DNA of 64,000 bases from contig NC_079515.1 of NCBI RefSeq assembly GCF_000801105.2, positions 30,279,407-30,343,406 on the forward strand, read 5' to 3'. The translations under genes were made by a program, and so were the position numbers. The notes under the pieces were generated by a model that was not told the DNA's origin, ran no database searches, and worked only from the letters and a program-made list of their open reading frames with translations. Source of the stretch: Raphanus sativus (lineage: Eukaryota > Streptophyta > Magnoliopsida > Brassicales > Brassicaceae). This document shows, piece by piece, positions 46,063 through 56,863 of the stretch (position 1 is its first letter; the number at the start of each line of letters is the position of its first letter).

Positions 46063-48480
46063 CTGTGTACGAGTTGCTATATAGCTGCTGCTCACGGTAC
46101 GTTCAATTTTTAACTGTTCTACTTCTTATAGCTCCACAAATTCATAAAATTGTCATTTTCGTTAGTTATTAACAGCTATTAATAGGGTTTTCAGAAGAAA
46201 AGTTCCAAAATTTTCATGCAACGTGAGAACAACATTGCAGTTGTGTTTAAATGTACAAATACAAAATAATCATCTTATTTTTATAGTACTACTAATAAAT
46301 TAAACAACTAATAAGCTAATTCTCGACGATGTTTAAAGCCGACAAGCCGTAACCGCTTCAGTAGTTTTTTTATTTATATGTTCTTCTCTCTTTATAAAAA
46401 ATGGATCCTGCTTATGACTTTTTGTTACTTTCCACAGAATCCAATGCAATATTACAAACCGACTTTTTGTTTTTCTTAAATTATTTGCAAGCCAGTGTTC
46501 TCATTTTATCAACCGCTATTTTAACGCAATATTGCAAACCAACAACCAACTGTCATTTTGTAGCTTTCCTAAAATATAAAATATTCAGAACTACAAAAAA
46601 CGTTTTGAAACGTTGATCAAACATTGAACTATAATAATTTGTGGTAAACTTAAAAGAAATCATAGCCGGCCCCTGATTTATTGTTTATTTTACGAATTAT
46701 TAAAAAATGTTATCTTTTTTTTGAAACTGAAAAAAATATATTTAACAAATACAATCAACAATTTCATATTTTAAACCGATAATTTGTGGCTACTGATTTC
46801 ATTTGCACTACGCTAAATAGTTTATTTCATAAATTTACATTTGATAATTCTATCTCTACTATACGAAATGGATTTACGAAGATCTACATTTAGATTTTTT
46901 AAAAAGGATCTACAATTAACAATCTTATTTTGATTTTTCGTTATGCTGATGACTATTTAAATCATTTTTAATACTCTTACATAGTTACAAAGAATCACAT
47001 TTTAAAAAGTTGAACTCTAAAGTTTCTTGATGCATAGAAATTAATGAATTTTTAGTCGATCAATAGATTTAAAAACATCCGCAAAAACTATTATTTTCAA
47101 GTTCAACACAAATGAATAGGCCGTAAAGCATCTCCAAAAGCATTTTTTATTTTAAAGTTTTTCAATTTTAAAGTGTTCTTCTCCAAAAGTAAAATTTTAA
47201 AACTAACTTCAAAATATTTCTATTTTACACTATAATCTTTATATCTGTCACAACTAATATAAATTCATAAAAATTATAAATAACTAACACATATACAAAA
47301 TATTACAGAATATTAACTAATAAAAATTTACATTAAAATATAAAACTAGAAATATAAATACATAATTAAATATTAAACTGCAAGCAAAATACCATATTAT
47401 TCCACAAAATTATTTATGTGATGCTCTCATATGTGATCAATTAGTGCATTTCGAAGTAAGAAATCACTTTTTATTTTAAATTTATAGATTACGAGCTAAA
47501 AATTATTGATTATTAGTGTTGTTGTAATATTTAAATTTTATAATAATTATGTCTTTATGTACCTTTTAAAGGTTTTTTATTAAGTTTGTTTTGTAATATT
47601 CTTGTTGTCTAATTTTAATTTTAAAATAATATAAAGCTTTTAAAAAAATATTTATGTAAAATTAAATTTATAGAAATTAATCTGAGATTTATGAGATATA
47701 AATTTTTAAAGATTAAAATGAGAAAATATTTAAGAATCATAAATAGAATGTGTAATTGTAAGACCAAAATGCAAATAAAAAATATAAAGTTTTACTCATT
47801 TTGAGGTTTTGAATTTTTTTTTTTTGGAAAACAAAACATTATATATTTAAAGTTATAGATTGTTTTTGTAGATGCTAAACTTCAAACTATATGCCATGCA
47901 TCCTAGTTTCAAAGGACAACAATTGCTTTCTCCATAAATTGTTTCGATATGGTATCTTCGATATTATTTAAAGTTATAGATTGTTTTTGTATTCTCTCAT
48001 GTTTTTTTCTATATTATTTTTTTCTTTTTAAATTAAAATAATTAATTAATTTTCTAAGGACTTTATAAAGTCCTACCAATAATCAAATTTTATGAGAATG
48101 TCTTTAATTTTTGTCTCTCTCCAAAAATAATATTAAAATATTCTAAAGACAAAAACAAGAAGCAAACCGTTAATCATGCTCTAATGCTTGTTTATATCTT
48201 TGCAATATCTCCTATATTAGTGATATATATTCCATTTCGATTTTCGAATCATTTTAATTAATTTCTGCTATTAATTAAATAATCCTTTATGGAAAGAGAA
48301 AATATCCATGTGCTTGCATCCCCAAAAATAATGATAGTTCCTGTCCTTAAACTAAAGAAATGGCCCATTGGGAGGTCAAACCACCATCTCATCTGTTTCG
48401 TTTCACACAAGTCAACCCTAATTTACTCTAAACCAACGTTTCAAAATAGAAAAACCACTAATCAAGTAATTAACTCATAT
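46063..48480. other. AT-rich intergenic DNA upstream of WAG1
   Basis: No gene supportable. 47128 has GCATCTCCAAAAGCATTTTT, a MITE-end motif. The rest is A/T-rich with no paired ends found. Confidence 0.4.
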
Positions 48481-48500
48481 TCCCTTTATATATAAACTCA
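48481..48500 (+). promoter_or_regulatory. TATA box of WAG1
   Basis: CCCTTTATATATAAACTC contains TATATATAAA about 65-70 bp before the ATG at 48560, a normal plant core-promoter distance given a 30-40 nt leader (the pyrimidine-rich stretch with ACACTCGTC follows). Confidence 0.6.
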
Positions 48501-48559
48501 TCATCACATTCAACCTCCACACACTCGTCTCCAAATAAACTCTTCACCGGAAAAAAAAA

Positions 48560-50026
48560 ATGGAAGACGACGGTTATTACCTCGAAACCGATCTCGATTT
48601 CAGCTTCACCTCCACCACCACCGACCGCACATTCACCTCCTCAAGCGCCCGCTCCAGTCTCGCTCGCTCAAGCCTCACCTTAAGCTTCAACGACAGACTC
48701 TCCACCGCCACAACACCTTCCACCACCACCTCCTCCGCCGCGACGACTCTCCACCACCGCCGCCAAGATCCTCACTGGACGGCAATCAGAGCCGCGACAA
48801 CACTCTCCTCCGACAGACGCCTCCACCTCCGCCACCTGAAACTCGTCCGCCACCTCGGAACCGGAAACCTCGGCCGCGTATTCCTCTGCCACCTCCGCGA
48901 CTGCCCGACCCCCACCGTGTTCGCGCTCAAAGTCATCGACCGCGACGTTCTCACCGCCAAGAAGCTCTCGCACGTGCAGACGGAGGCGGAGATCCTCTCC
49001 ATGCTAGACCACCCGTTCTTGCCTACTCTCTACGCGCGCATCGACGCTTCTCACTACACTTGCCTCCTCATTGATTACTGCCCCAACGGTGACTTGCATT
49101 CCTTGCTACGTAAGCAACCTGGCAACCGGTTACCGGTTTCGTCGGTTAGATTCTTCGCCTCCGAAGTCCTCGTGGCCTTGGAGTATCTCCACGCTCTCGG
49201 CATCGTGTACCGAGATCTCAAACCGGAGAACATCTTGATCCGCGGAGACGGACACATCATGCTCTCCGATTTCGACCTCTGCTTCAAAGCCGAAGTCGTT
49301 CCGACTTTCCGATCTCGGAGGTTCCGGAGAGTTTCGACTCCGCCGTCATCTCCGAGGAGGAGGAGGAGGAGGGGCGGCGGTTGCTTCTCCGCGGAGTCGA
49401 CGTACGAGAGGGAGGAGATAGTGGCGGAGTTCGCGGCGGAGCCAGTGACGGCGTTTTCTAAGTCGTGCGTTGGGACTCACGAGTATCTAGCGCCGGAGCT
49501 CGTCGCCGGGAACGGACACGGGAGCGGGGTAGACTGGTGGGCGTTTGGGATCTTTCTCTACGAGATGTTACACGGGACGACGCCGTTTCGAGGGGAGACT
49601 AAAGAACAGACCCTGCGCAAGATAGCGTCGAGCGATGACGTGGCGTTTCCGTTGGAGTTATTGGAGGGAGAAGGGATGAGAGAAGCGAAGGATTTGATCC
49701 AGAAGCTGTTGGTGAAGGATCCGACGAAGAGGCTAGGATGCGCCAGGGGTGCGCAGGATATCAAAAGGCATCCGTTTTTCGAAGGGATCAAGTGGCCGTT
49801 GATTAGAAACTATAAGCCGCCGGAGATTCGTGGTCTTGTGAAGAAGTCGACGAAGGCACATGCTGGTCACGTGACTGGTGTGTCATCGCCACGTAGGAGG
49901 AAGTGGTTGTGGTGGACCTTGTCCAATTTACTGCGGAGTAAAAGGTCGAACAGTAAGATTCAGAGCAACAATAACTCCTATCATTACGTGGGTAAAAGCT
50001 ATAACGCGAGTCACAAACGCGTTTAA
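48560..50026 (+). CDS. AGC-VIII protein kinase, WAG1-like
   Basis: Intronless, 488 residues. The N-terminus (1-90) is Ser/Thr-rich. The kinase core starts with the glycine loop LGTGNLGRVF (99-108) and has the ATP lysine in FALKV (Lys124). The catalytic loop YRDLKPEN has Asp219. The magnesium motif is DFD (237-239) instead of DFG, diagnostic of plant AGC-VIII kinases. The basic insertion before the activation segment (about 241-301, rich in Arg) is also typical. CVGTHEYLAPEL holds the APE motif (311-313). WAG1/2 and PINOID kinases phosphorylate PIN auxin exporters and set their polarity at the plasma membrane. The basic C-terminus (SPRRRKWLWWTLSNLLRSKRS) could aid membrane binding, which is inference. 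The gene is strongly GC-rich at third positions compared with its flanks. Synteny with At1g53700 supports WAG1 over WAG2. No lesion seen. Confidence 0.95.
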   Translation: MEDDGYYLETDLDFSFTSTTTDRTFTSSSARSSLARSSLTLSFNDRLSTATTPSTTTSSAATTLHHRRQDPHWTAIRAATTLSSDRRLHLRHLKLVRHLGTGNLGRVFLCHLRDCPTPTVFALKVIDRDVLTAKKLSHVQTEAEILSMLDHPFLPTLYARIDASHYTCLLIDYCPNGDLHSLLRKQPGNRLPVSSVRFFASEVLVALEYLHALGIVYRDLKPENILIRGDGHIMLSDFDLCFKAEVVPTFRSRRFRRVSTPPSSPRRRRRRGGGCFSAESTYEREEIVAEFAAEPVTAFSKSCVGTHEYLAPELVAGNGHGSGVDWWAFGIFLYEMLHGTTPFRGETKEQTLRKIASSDDVAFPLELLEGEGMREAKDLIQKLLVKDPTKRLGCARGAQDIKRHPFFEGIKWPLIRNYKPPEIRGLVKKSTKAHAGHVTGVSSPRRRKWLWWTLSNLLRSKRSNSKIQSNNNSYHYVGKSYNASHKRV

Positions 50027-52755
50027 GGCGTTTCCCTTTAAAAAATATCATATAGGTAGAAAAGTGTGGATGGAGGAGGTATACAATGGATAGCGCAAAT
50101 TAGCAAGCCTGATCATTTTGGATTTTACACAATTGTAGCTCATTTTCTATGAAATCCATACATGAAGTTTTGAAAACCAATTGTCTTTCTATTTATGATT
50201 TGTCCCTATGTTTGTCTTGCATAGTTTTAACCCACAAGTAGAGCAAAAACTCTAAAGCTTTATTGATTACTGGGCCGTTAATCCATTAGCCCATTATGAC
50301 TCTGCGATTAGAAAGTCTGATGGTTCTTTGGTTTTTAGATTTTAGTTTCTAGTTTTTTTTTAGTTTTTGATTTTGCAGTAGATGTCAGTTTTTTTAAAAA
50401 AATATATAAATGGCTATTTTAGATTCTGATTTTTAGATTTTGGTTTTTGATTTTAAAATTAATAAAATTAAAATATTATTAGTAATAAAATATTTATTCT
50501 GAAACAGTAAAATATAAAATACTAGTAAAAGAAAAATACTAGTTCTAGGCCTAGTTAATATTAAGTAAAACCAAAAGAATATATAATATATCTTATAGGT
50601 ACCAAATAGTAAAAGAAAAAAATAAAAATTTCTTTTAATAGAATATTTTTTTTACATCAATTATTGTTAGATGTATGTTTCAAAAAAAAAGTAGTTAAAA
50701 AATGCCTTAAGTATATGTACTCAGGGTTGGATTATAAACATTATATATATGTACATGTATTTTAAATATTCTATGGTAATTTTTGTTGGATTAATAATTT
50801 TTTATTTGTAATAAAAGTAAAAAACGAAACATGTTTTAGAGGTTGATTGTTTGTGATTTTTGAAATAGTTTTGGTTTTTATTCTCTAAAAACTATGTTTA
50901 CCAGTCAAGGTTTTTCTAAAATATATTCTCTAAAATTTAGGGAAACCATATTTTGAGAAAACTACTTCTTTCTACACAAAAACTATAAAGGTGATGATTG
51001 TTTTTTTAGGTTTTGGATTTTGGTTTCTAGTTTTTGGCTTTTAATTATTGGTTTTAGTTTTTTAGATTTTTGGGTTTTAGTAGACAATGTCCAAAATGGC
51101 CAACATGCTATATGGCGGAGAGTCACATATGAGCTGTGGAATCGTAACCGGGTTTTGGATGCCCTGCAAAAGTGCCGCGATGTGGGTAAGACCTTTGTGA
51201 GTAAGTCGAAGAAGTCTAGGTTTTTGGTGTCAATTCCATGTGTGTGGTAATGACTGCGTTCATTATATTGTTTGATGTTGAAGTTACCGTTGATTGCTTG
51301 TCATTGCGTTATACATTAATTCTTGTTATACATTAATTCTTATATAGAGAGAGTGATCTAGAACTGTTTCATTGAATAACTCATTTACTTATGCTATCTA
51401 GTTCCATTCTTTTTCTATGCAGTCTGTAAGTAAAAGTGGTTGATATGGTTTGATTGGTGGTTTTAAACAAAAGGAAGAACATTTAAAATTCTTGGAAACA
51501 TTATTGAGGCATTGTGGTATGTATGTCTAGTTATGTAGACATCTTATCTCTCTAAATCCGAGTTCGGAAACCTTTAATTTATTTTTGGAAGAAGCATGTG
51601 TTACATTACCAATAGACATGTAGGCACCAGTAGAAATGATACGATGTGTGGTGGTTCAGAATAATCTACAAACCATCTTTTTTTTTTCTTTTTTGAATGT
51701 TCTTTATTTTTGAAGCATGAATCTCATCAGATTTTCTAACTCTTCGAATTCTCTTCTGAATATTATTATATATCAAAATAATTTTATTTATTTATATTTT
51801 TGAGCTTTAACATGTCTTTTTGACTATAATGAATAAACAACAAATAATACTTAATCTATACAACACGTCAACTTAGAAATCAAACTGAAGTAGAAGAGCC
51901 AATATAATACATAGCAGAAGGAGAATTTTGAGCACCTCATCTAAGGTTATCCGCCATAAAGGTTTTTGCTTCTGGAATTGTTGGAATGAAAAGTGAGAAA
52001 AAAACCTTATAATGTTGAATTTCTACCAAAAAAGAAAAACGCGAAGAAACTGGAAATTCAGTCGAAAATTATTTAAAATATAAACAACTATTAAAATATA
52101 CAGTCCTGTTTGTGCCTTTTAATTCGGTTCAATTTGTTTCGGTTTAGGAAATTTGGTCAGGCCTAGGCCTAATCGAATGACAGCTGAAAAAATTGTTTAG
52201 AAAGAACTCGAAGTCTGTTCAGGCCTAATTTGATGATAGCCTAAAAAAACGTTTAGAAAGAACTCGTGCGTAATTAGGCCCAACTTTATAATTTGGCCGA
52301 GCTTTGTCGGAACAAGGACGCCGCCTGGAGCCACTATAAAATAAAATAAAATAAAAACAAGAACTAAATTCTATATTCAGAACAGAACAGAACAGATCAA
52401 GCTCTCCCTGCATCTCCTCTCGATCGACTTTGTTCAGGTTCGTGTCTCTCATCAATTCTATCATCGTTTACGGTTGATTATACAATAATAAGTTCTACTG
52501 ATGTAAAGGAAAATAATTTATGCATAATATATCAAAATTTTAGGTCTAATTTTTTTTTTTGTCCAAACCCATTGAAATTGATTCGCTGTACTTTGAATCT
52601 GGCTGTAATAACCGAACTCTAGTTTTGATCTCTGTACTTATTTTTTTTATTACTGTTAGGTTGTACTTTGAATCTGGCTGGTCTCTGAGATTTTTTTGGG
52701 TGCTGCTACTTACCAAAGATTTTGGTCGTGCTTCTAAACTTTTTAAGTGATTGTT
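50027..52755. other. Intergenic DNA between WAG1 and the F-box gene
   Basis: Two similar AGATTTTAGTTTCTAGTTTTT-type blocks (about 50322-50390 and 51006-51080) border AT-rich DNA and may be the ends of one old element. An open stretch at 51090-51250 (GQHAIWRRVTYELWNRNRVL) has some coding texture but no recognisable family. (AAAAT)n repeats lie at 52337-52362. No gene called. Confidence 0.4.
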
Positions 52756-53931
52756 ATGGGCCCCATGAAAAATCTAAGGCAGCTTTACTTGGAAGCTCAA
52801 GGAACACAATGTCCGAACTCGGGAATAGACTTGCCATTCGATCTCCTCATGGAGATCTTGTCGAGAGTTCCAGCAAAGAGTATAGCAAGGTTTAGTTGCG
52901 TATCGAGACTGTGGGGATACATACTTAGCCTTGCTTGTTTCACCGAGTTGTTCCTGACCAAGTCTTGGTGTCGTCGTCCACCCCTACTCTTGTTCACCTT
53001 TCAAAATAAGGAGAGTATATACTTCTTCTCTGCACCTCAGCCTCAGAGTCCGGGGGATGATTCATCTCTCGTACCCGCTCGTTACCATGTTCACCGCAAG
53101 CATTATCCCAAAGATTTTTCAACTAGAGTTGGTTCTCCTCTTGGTGGATTCATCTGTCGTCAAGATGAGGGAGAAGTAGACACTATAGTTGTTAGTAACC
53201 CCGTCACAGGAGAGTCCATATTCTTACCGGAGGTGAAATCCAAGCACATTAATATTCACACGATACCTTTTTTAGGGTATGATCCCATCAACGAACAATT
53301 CAAAGTATTGTGCATCAAGTTTGAGGATATCCCAAATACGTCTGACGACCATCAAGTTCTGACATTGGGGGGGAATAAAAAACATTTATGGAGAACAACC
53401 CTATGCAAACCCCATTATCCTAAATCTAACGGAATATGCATTGATGGTGTTTTGTATTATTCAGCTGGGTTTGATTGGGGGACAAGGGTTTCCATGATAG
53501 TCTGCTTTGATGTTAGGTCCGAGAAGTTCAGCTTTATCAACATAGATCGATCCATGTTGATGACTTGCGCTTGTACTTTGATCAACTACAAGGGTAAGTT
53601 AGGTGCGCTCCAGTTTACATTGTCGTATCCAAGATGTCTCGTGTTCTGGGCTCTTGAAGATGCAGGAAAATGTAAATGGTCCAAGTGTGTGTACACAATA
53701 CCTCCTTTGTGGAACAACATAGTTGGTCGTTCTGACTTGGACATTGTTGGAGTGACATCTGGAGGTGAAGTTGTGTTGGCGGCGAGGCATCTACTTGATC
53801 CGTTTTACATTTATTACTACAATCCCAAGGGCAACACTTTCGTAAGAGTTCTAATCCGAGGTCTGGAAGGGTTTGTACGTGCGAGAGTTTACACTTCTCT
53901 AGAATATATTGAGAATTTGAAACATATGTAA
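52756..53931 (+). CDS. F-box protein with F-box-associated (FBA) domain
   Basis: 391 residues from ATG at 52756 (MGPMKNLRQ); the frame is open three codons upstream, but with a GTG, so the ATG is used. F-box at about residues 25-62 (DLPFDLLMEILSRVPAKSIARFSCVSRLW). The rest has FBA-type landmarks: FLGYDPINEQFKVLCI, GICIDGVLYYSAGF, MIVCFDVRSEKFSFINI and LVFWALEDAGKCKW. Such proteins join SCF ubiquitin ligases through SKP1 and recruit substrates with the FBA domain. The substrate is unknown; this family is very large and fast-evolving in Brassicaceae. No such gene sits between WAG1 and RPT1a in Arabidopsis as I recall, so a lineage-specific insertion is likely. The stop follows YIENLKHM; a downstream GTAAGT at the stop leaves an alternative final exon possible. 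Confidence 0.9.
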   Translation: MGPMKNLRQLYLEAQGTQCPNSGIDLPFDLLMEILSRVPAKSIARFSCVSRLWGYILSLACFTELFLTKSWCRRPPLLLFTFQNKESIYFFSAPQPQSPGDDSSLVPARYHVHRKHYPKDFSTRVGSPLGGFICRQDEGEVDTIVVSNPVTGESIFLPEVKSKHINIHTIPFLGYDPINEQFKVLCIKFEDIPNTSDDHQVLTLGGNKKHLWRTTLCKPHYPKSNGICIDGVLYYSAGFDWGTRVSMIVCFDVRSEKFSFINIDRSMLMTCACTLINYKGKLGALQFTLSYPRCLVFWALEDAGKCKWSKCVYTIPPLWNNIVGRSDLDIVGVTSGGEVVLAARHLLDPFYIYYYNPKGNTFVRVLIRGLEGFVRARVYTSLEYIENLKHM

Positions 53932-54322
53932 GTTTTCCAGCTTTTATTTTAAAGCATTGTCTTAGTTGAAAAGTATTTAAATTGATTAGTGGTTTGTTTG
54001 TATTCCATATTTGGTTTGAAGGAGGGAATATGACAAAGGAGTTAGCACAAACATTTCCTCTTAATACGGAGGCTATTTCAAGTTGAATATGGAATTTGAG
54101 CAAGCAAGGTCAGTAACTTATCACCCCAATATCTTAAACAGAGGAGCCGTGGATGCCAATGAGGAACCTAAGCTCTCTTGATGTTTTTGATATTTCTAAC
54201 GCTAGCCTTCTTACTTCCATTGATCTTGACTTAACTAATTCCTTTTGATTTACATATTTGGATCAAATATTATTCCTTGTTTTGCTGAAACTTACCCTTT
54301 CTTCTGTCAGATTCGTTGAAAT

Positions 54323-54480
54323 TCAATAATGATGCATGTGCTAAGATCAACTCCATGATCATCCCATGCTGTGAAGACTTGACAGAGCCCAAGAGTGATC
54401 ACAGTCGCAAGGTCGTAGAGATCACAAACAGCGCATGGAAATATCGTCTTGATGAAAACTTAGTAAGTTTCAAGATTTCA
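54323..54480 (+). pseudogene. Possible coding fragment of unknown family
   Basis: After TTCTGTCAG an open run encodes NDACAKINSMIIPCCEDLTE and continues SDHSRKVVEITNSAWKYRL, ending near a GTAAGT. The composition and flanking splice-like signals look like one exon, but no neighbouring exon was found. It could be a fragment left by gene loss or carried by a transposon. The remaining DNA from 53932 to 55635 shows no further gene. Confidence 0.3.
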
Positions 54481-55635
54481 AGCTGAATTAAACAAACCCG
54501 GAAAAACATATCAAACATTGTAGCATACCGGTGACGGTAGGAATGTTCTTTGGTGCAAATAGGTGGATAAACCTTCGTTTTCAACGCCCATGAAAAGACC
54601 AAACGACATACCAAGCATTGAGTCCATTGAGGAACTAAGCATCTGAGACTTACTGAGAGCGTTTCAACTTTCAAGATGGGTAACTGTTGAAGCAGGCCAG
54701 TGGTGATGCAAAGCATCACCGAAAGCAACAACACCTTATACGTGCTTCCTCTGTTTACGAAGCAGCTGCTGTGTCGGACTCAAGATCTCCCCTCTCTCTC
54801 TTGTTAACTGAGACCAAAGGTTATTATTGTGTCACACTCGACAGAGAGAGTATTTTTGCATACATGTCAACTTATTTTCTTCGTGGAGGTAGTTTGAGGA
54901 TTTTACAAAGTCTTTATTTGGTTAGTTAAGATTTGTATTGTTTATTAGTTGGTAGCAAAGAAATTATTATTATCTTATGAATCAGTATATTAAGAGTCGT
55001 GTTAGTTGAAATTACAAGCAAATCTATTAAGCTTCATTGTGTCAGATACGTCATGAGCTTGAGATTATCAATTCCTAATGGTATAGTTCCAGTGGTATAA
55101 TGCTCGAAAGAAAGATTTTGGGATTAATCGACCCTATGTTGGACGGTGTATTCGACAACTCAGGGATCACGCTTATAGTAACGTAAACGTCCCACAAGCA
55201 GTAATCAATTCCTTTCTTCCAGTTACTTAAAACTTTGAGAGAGTCTTAGGTTATACGAGATGGAAAAAACAAGAGTTCATGGTGTTGTTGTTTCAAATAT
55301 AACTACTGATGTGAAACAATATTTGGCATACGTCTCAATTTAATATCCAATGAAATTCATTTAAATATAGGAAGATAAGGTGAAACTGTGGAAGATAAGA
55401 AATTCTAATGTTGATGTATTGTATATTTGTATGTTCCATCTGCAAACAAAATGTTAGTATCTATGTAAATTCATACATCACACATGAATAGTCGTTATAA
55501 GCAGTGATATGCCTAGGATATAAAACGTTTTTGTTCCACGTTGGCATGACAATTCAGAAAATGATTGACCAATTAAATTTGAAATATAAAATGTCTTCCT
55601 TAAAGCACATCATTCTCTTTTGTCTATCCCAGGGG

Positions 55636-56183
55636 TAGGCCTGGAAATTTGACTCTTAGTCCGCGGGTCCCGCCCCGTTTGATCCGCCGCGGGGCGGGTG
55701 CGGATCGAACCATTTTCAAAAATCGGTTTCCGGGTGCGGGTGCGGGTTTTGAATATTTTGTGCGGGGCGGGTGCGGGTTGGTCGATTTTGAATCGCGGGT
55801 ACCCGCTAATCCGCAAAAACTTTTTTTAAAATTTTTTTTTTAAAATATTCTTTTTTTTGTAAAAAGGTATATATATTTTTTAAATACGAGAAATATAAAA
55901 AATAATAATTAAAATTTTTACAAATATATAAAAATATATAAATTTTTAATTATAATTATATTATTTATAATTTTTTTAGAAAAAAAATAAGTTAAATAAT
56001 TATTTTTAAAAAAATATATAACCCGTGGGTCCCACGGGTTACCCGCAGAACTAAGCGGGGCGGGTGCGGATATAAATATATATGTATGCGGGTTGTGCGG
56101 GTCGGAATTTTTGAGCAAAAAGAAAATTAAAACCCGCGGGTTGCGGGTCATGCGGGGCGGGTTCGACCCGCAACCCAGCCCTA
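55636..56183. mobile_element. hAT-type element with CGGGTGCGGGTT interior (548 bp)
   Basis: Begins TAGGCCTGGAAATTTGAC and ends CAACCCAGCCCTA. The octamers CCCAGGGG (55628-55635) and CCTAGGGG (56184-56191) match at 7 of 8 bases. Both ends are unusually GC-rich (GCGGGGCGGGTGCGG and its complement) with an AT-rich middle. Non-coding; same end type as 18497, 28372 and 38159. Confidence 0.82.
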
Positions 56184-56391
56184 CCTAGGGGCAGCTCAAT
56201 CCACTCATCTTCATTTTTCTTCAATTACTTTTTTTTTGACTGATGATTTTCGTATTAAAATGCAGAAAGTGTAAAAAAGTTACAAGCCCATGAGCTATAG
56301 TCTGCCGGCCCAAAGCCAATATTTTAAACAACCCAAACCTAATTATCAAAAATTAATGAATCATAAGCCCAAAACCAGTAGGTAGAATCTG

Positions 56392-56854
56392 GAGAAATTG
56401 CCAAAAATACCATTTTCATACTACCACTTTTCATGTTTACACTAACCACTTTTACCACTACTTTTAATGAAGTGTCTAGATTTAAAGGTTTAGGATTTAG
56501 GGTTTAGATTTGATGTTTTAGGGTTTAAGGTATATAGTTTAGGGTTTAGAGTTTAAGATTTAGAGTTTAGAGTTAAGGATTTAGGGTTTATAGTTTAGAC
56601 TTTAGGGTTTAGGGTTTAGGATATTGAATTTAGGGTATATAGTTTAGGGTTTAGAGTTGAAGATTTTGGGTTTAGGGTTTAGAATTGGAGGTTTTAGGAA
56701 TTAGAATTTGGGATTAGAATTTTGAAAAACATATAAAAACAAAGATATAAGAGTCTTTACCATTTTAATAAATAAGATATTATTGAAAATGTGTCTTTAG
56801 TGGTGGTAAAGATGAATAATGGTACTTTGAAAGTGGTATTTTTGAAAATTCCTC
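56392..56854. mobile_element. MULE-like element (463 bp) with telomere-like interior
   Basis: TAGAATCTG, 9 bp, flanks exactly (56383-56391 and 56855-56863). Ends GAGAAATTGCCAAAAATACCA and its imperfect complement (GAGGAATTTTCAAAAATACCA) are inverted repeats continuing about 50 bp. The middle (56485-56700) is a degenerate array of TTTAGGG-like units (GGGTTTAGGGTTTAGG). The 9-bp duplication identifies Mutator-type transposition, so the telomere-like repeat is cargo of an element. Confidence 0.88.
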
Positions 56855-56863
56855 TAGAATCTG

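Noticed and set aside
48680..48973. 97-codon minus-strand frame opposite WAG1 (also frames at 48772, 49075, 49558, 49803)
   Set aside because: Shadow frames of a GC-rich coding region; they mirror WAG1 codons and have no start context or family features.
51020..51250. 76-codon frame as a gene between WAG1 and the F-box gene
   Set aside because: First half is translated AT-rich repeat; the second half has some coding texture but no partner exons or recognisable family.
56485..56700. Interstitial telomere tract marking a chromosome fusion or break
   Set aside because: The array is inside an element with terminal inverted repeats and a 9-bp target duplication, so transposition explains it.
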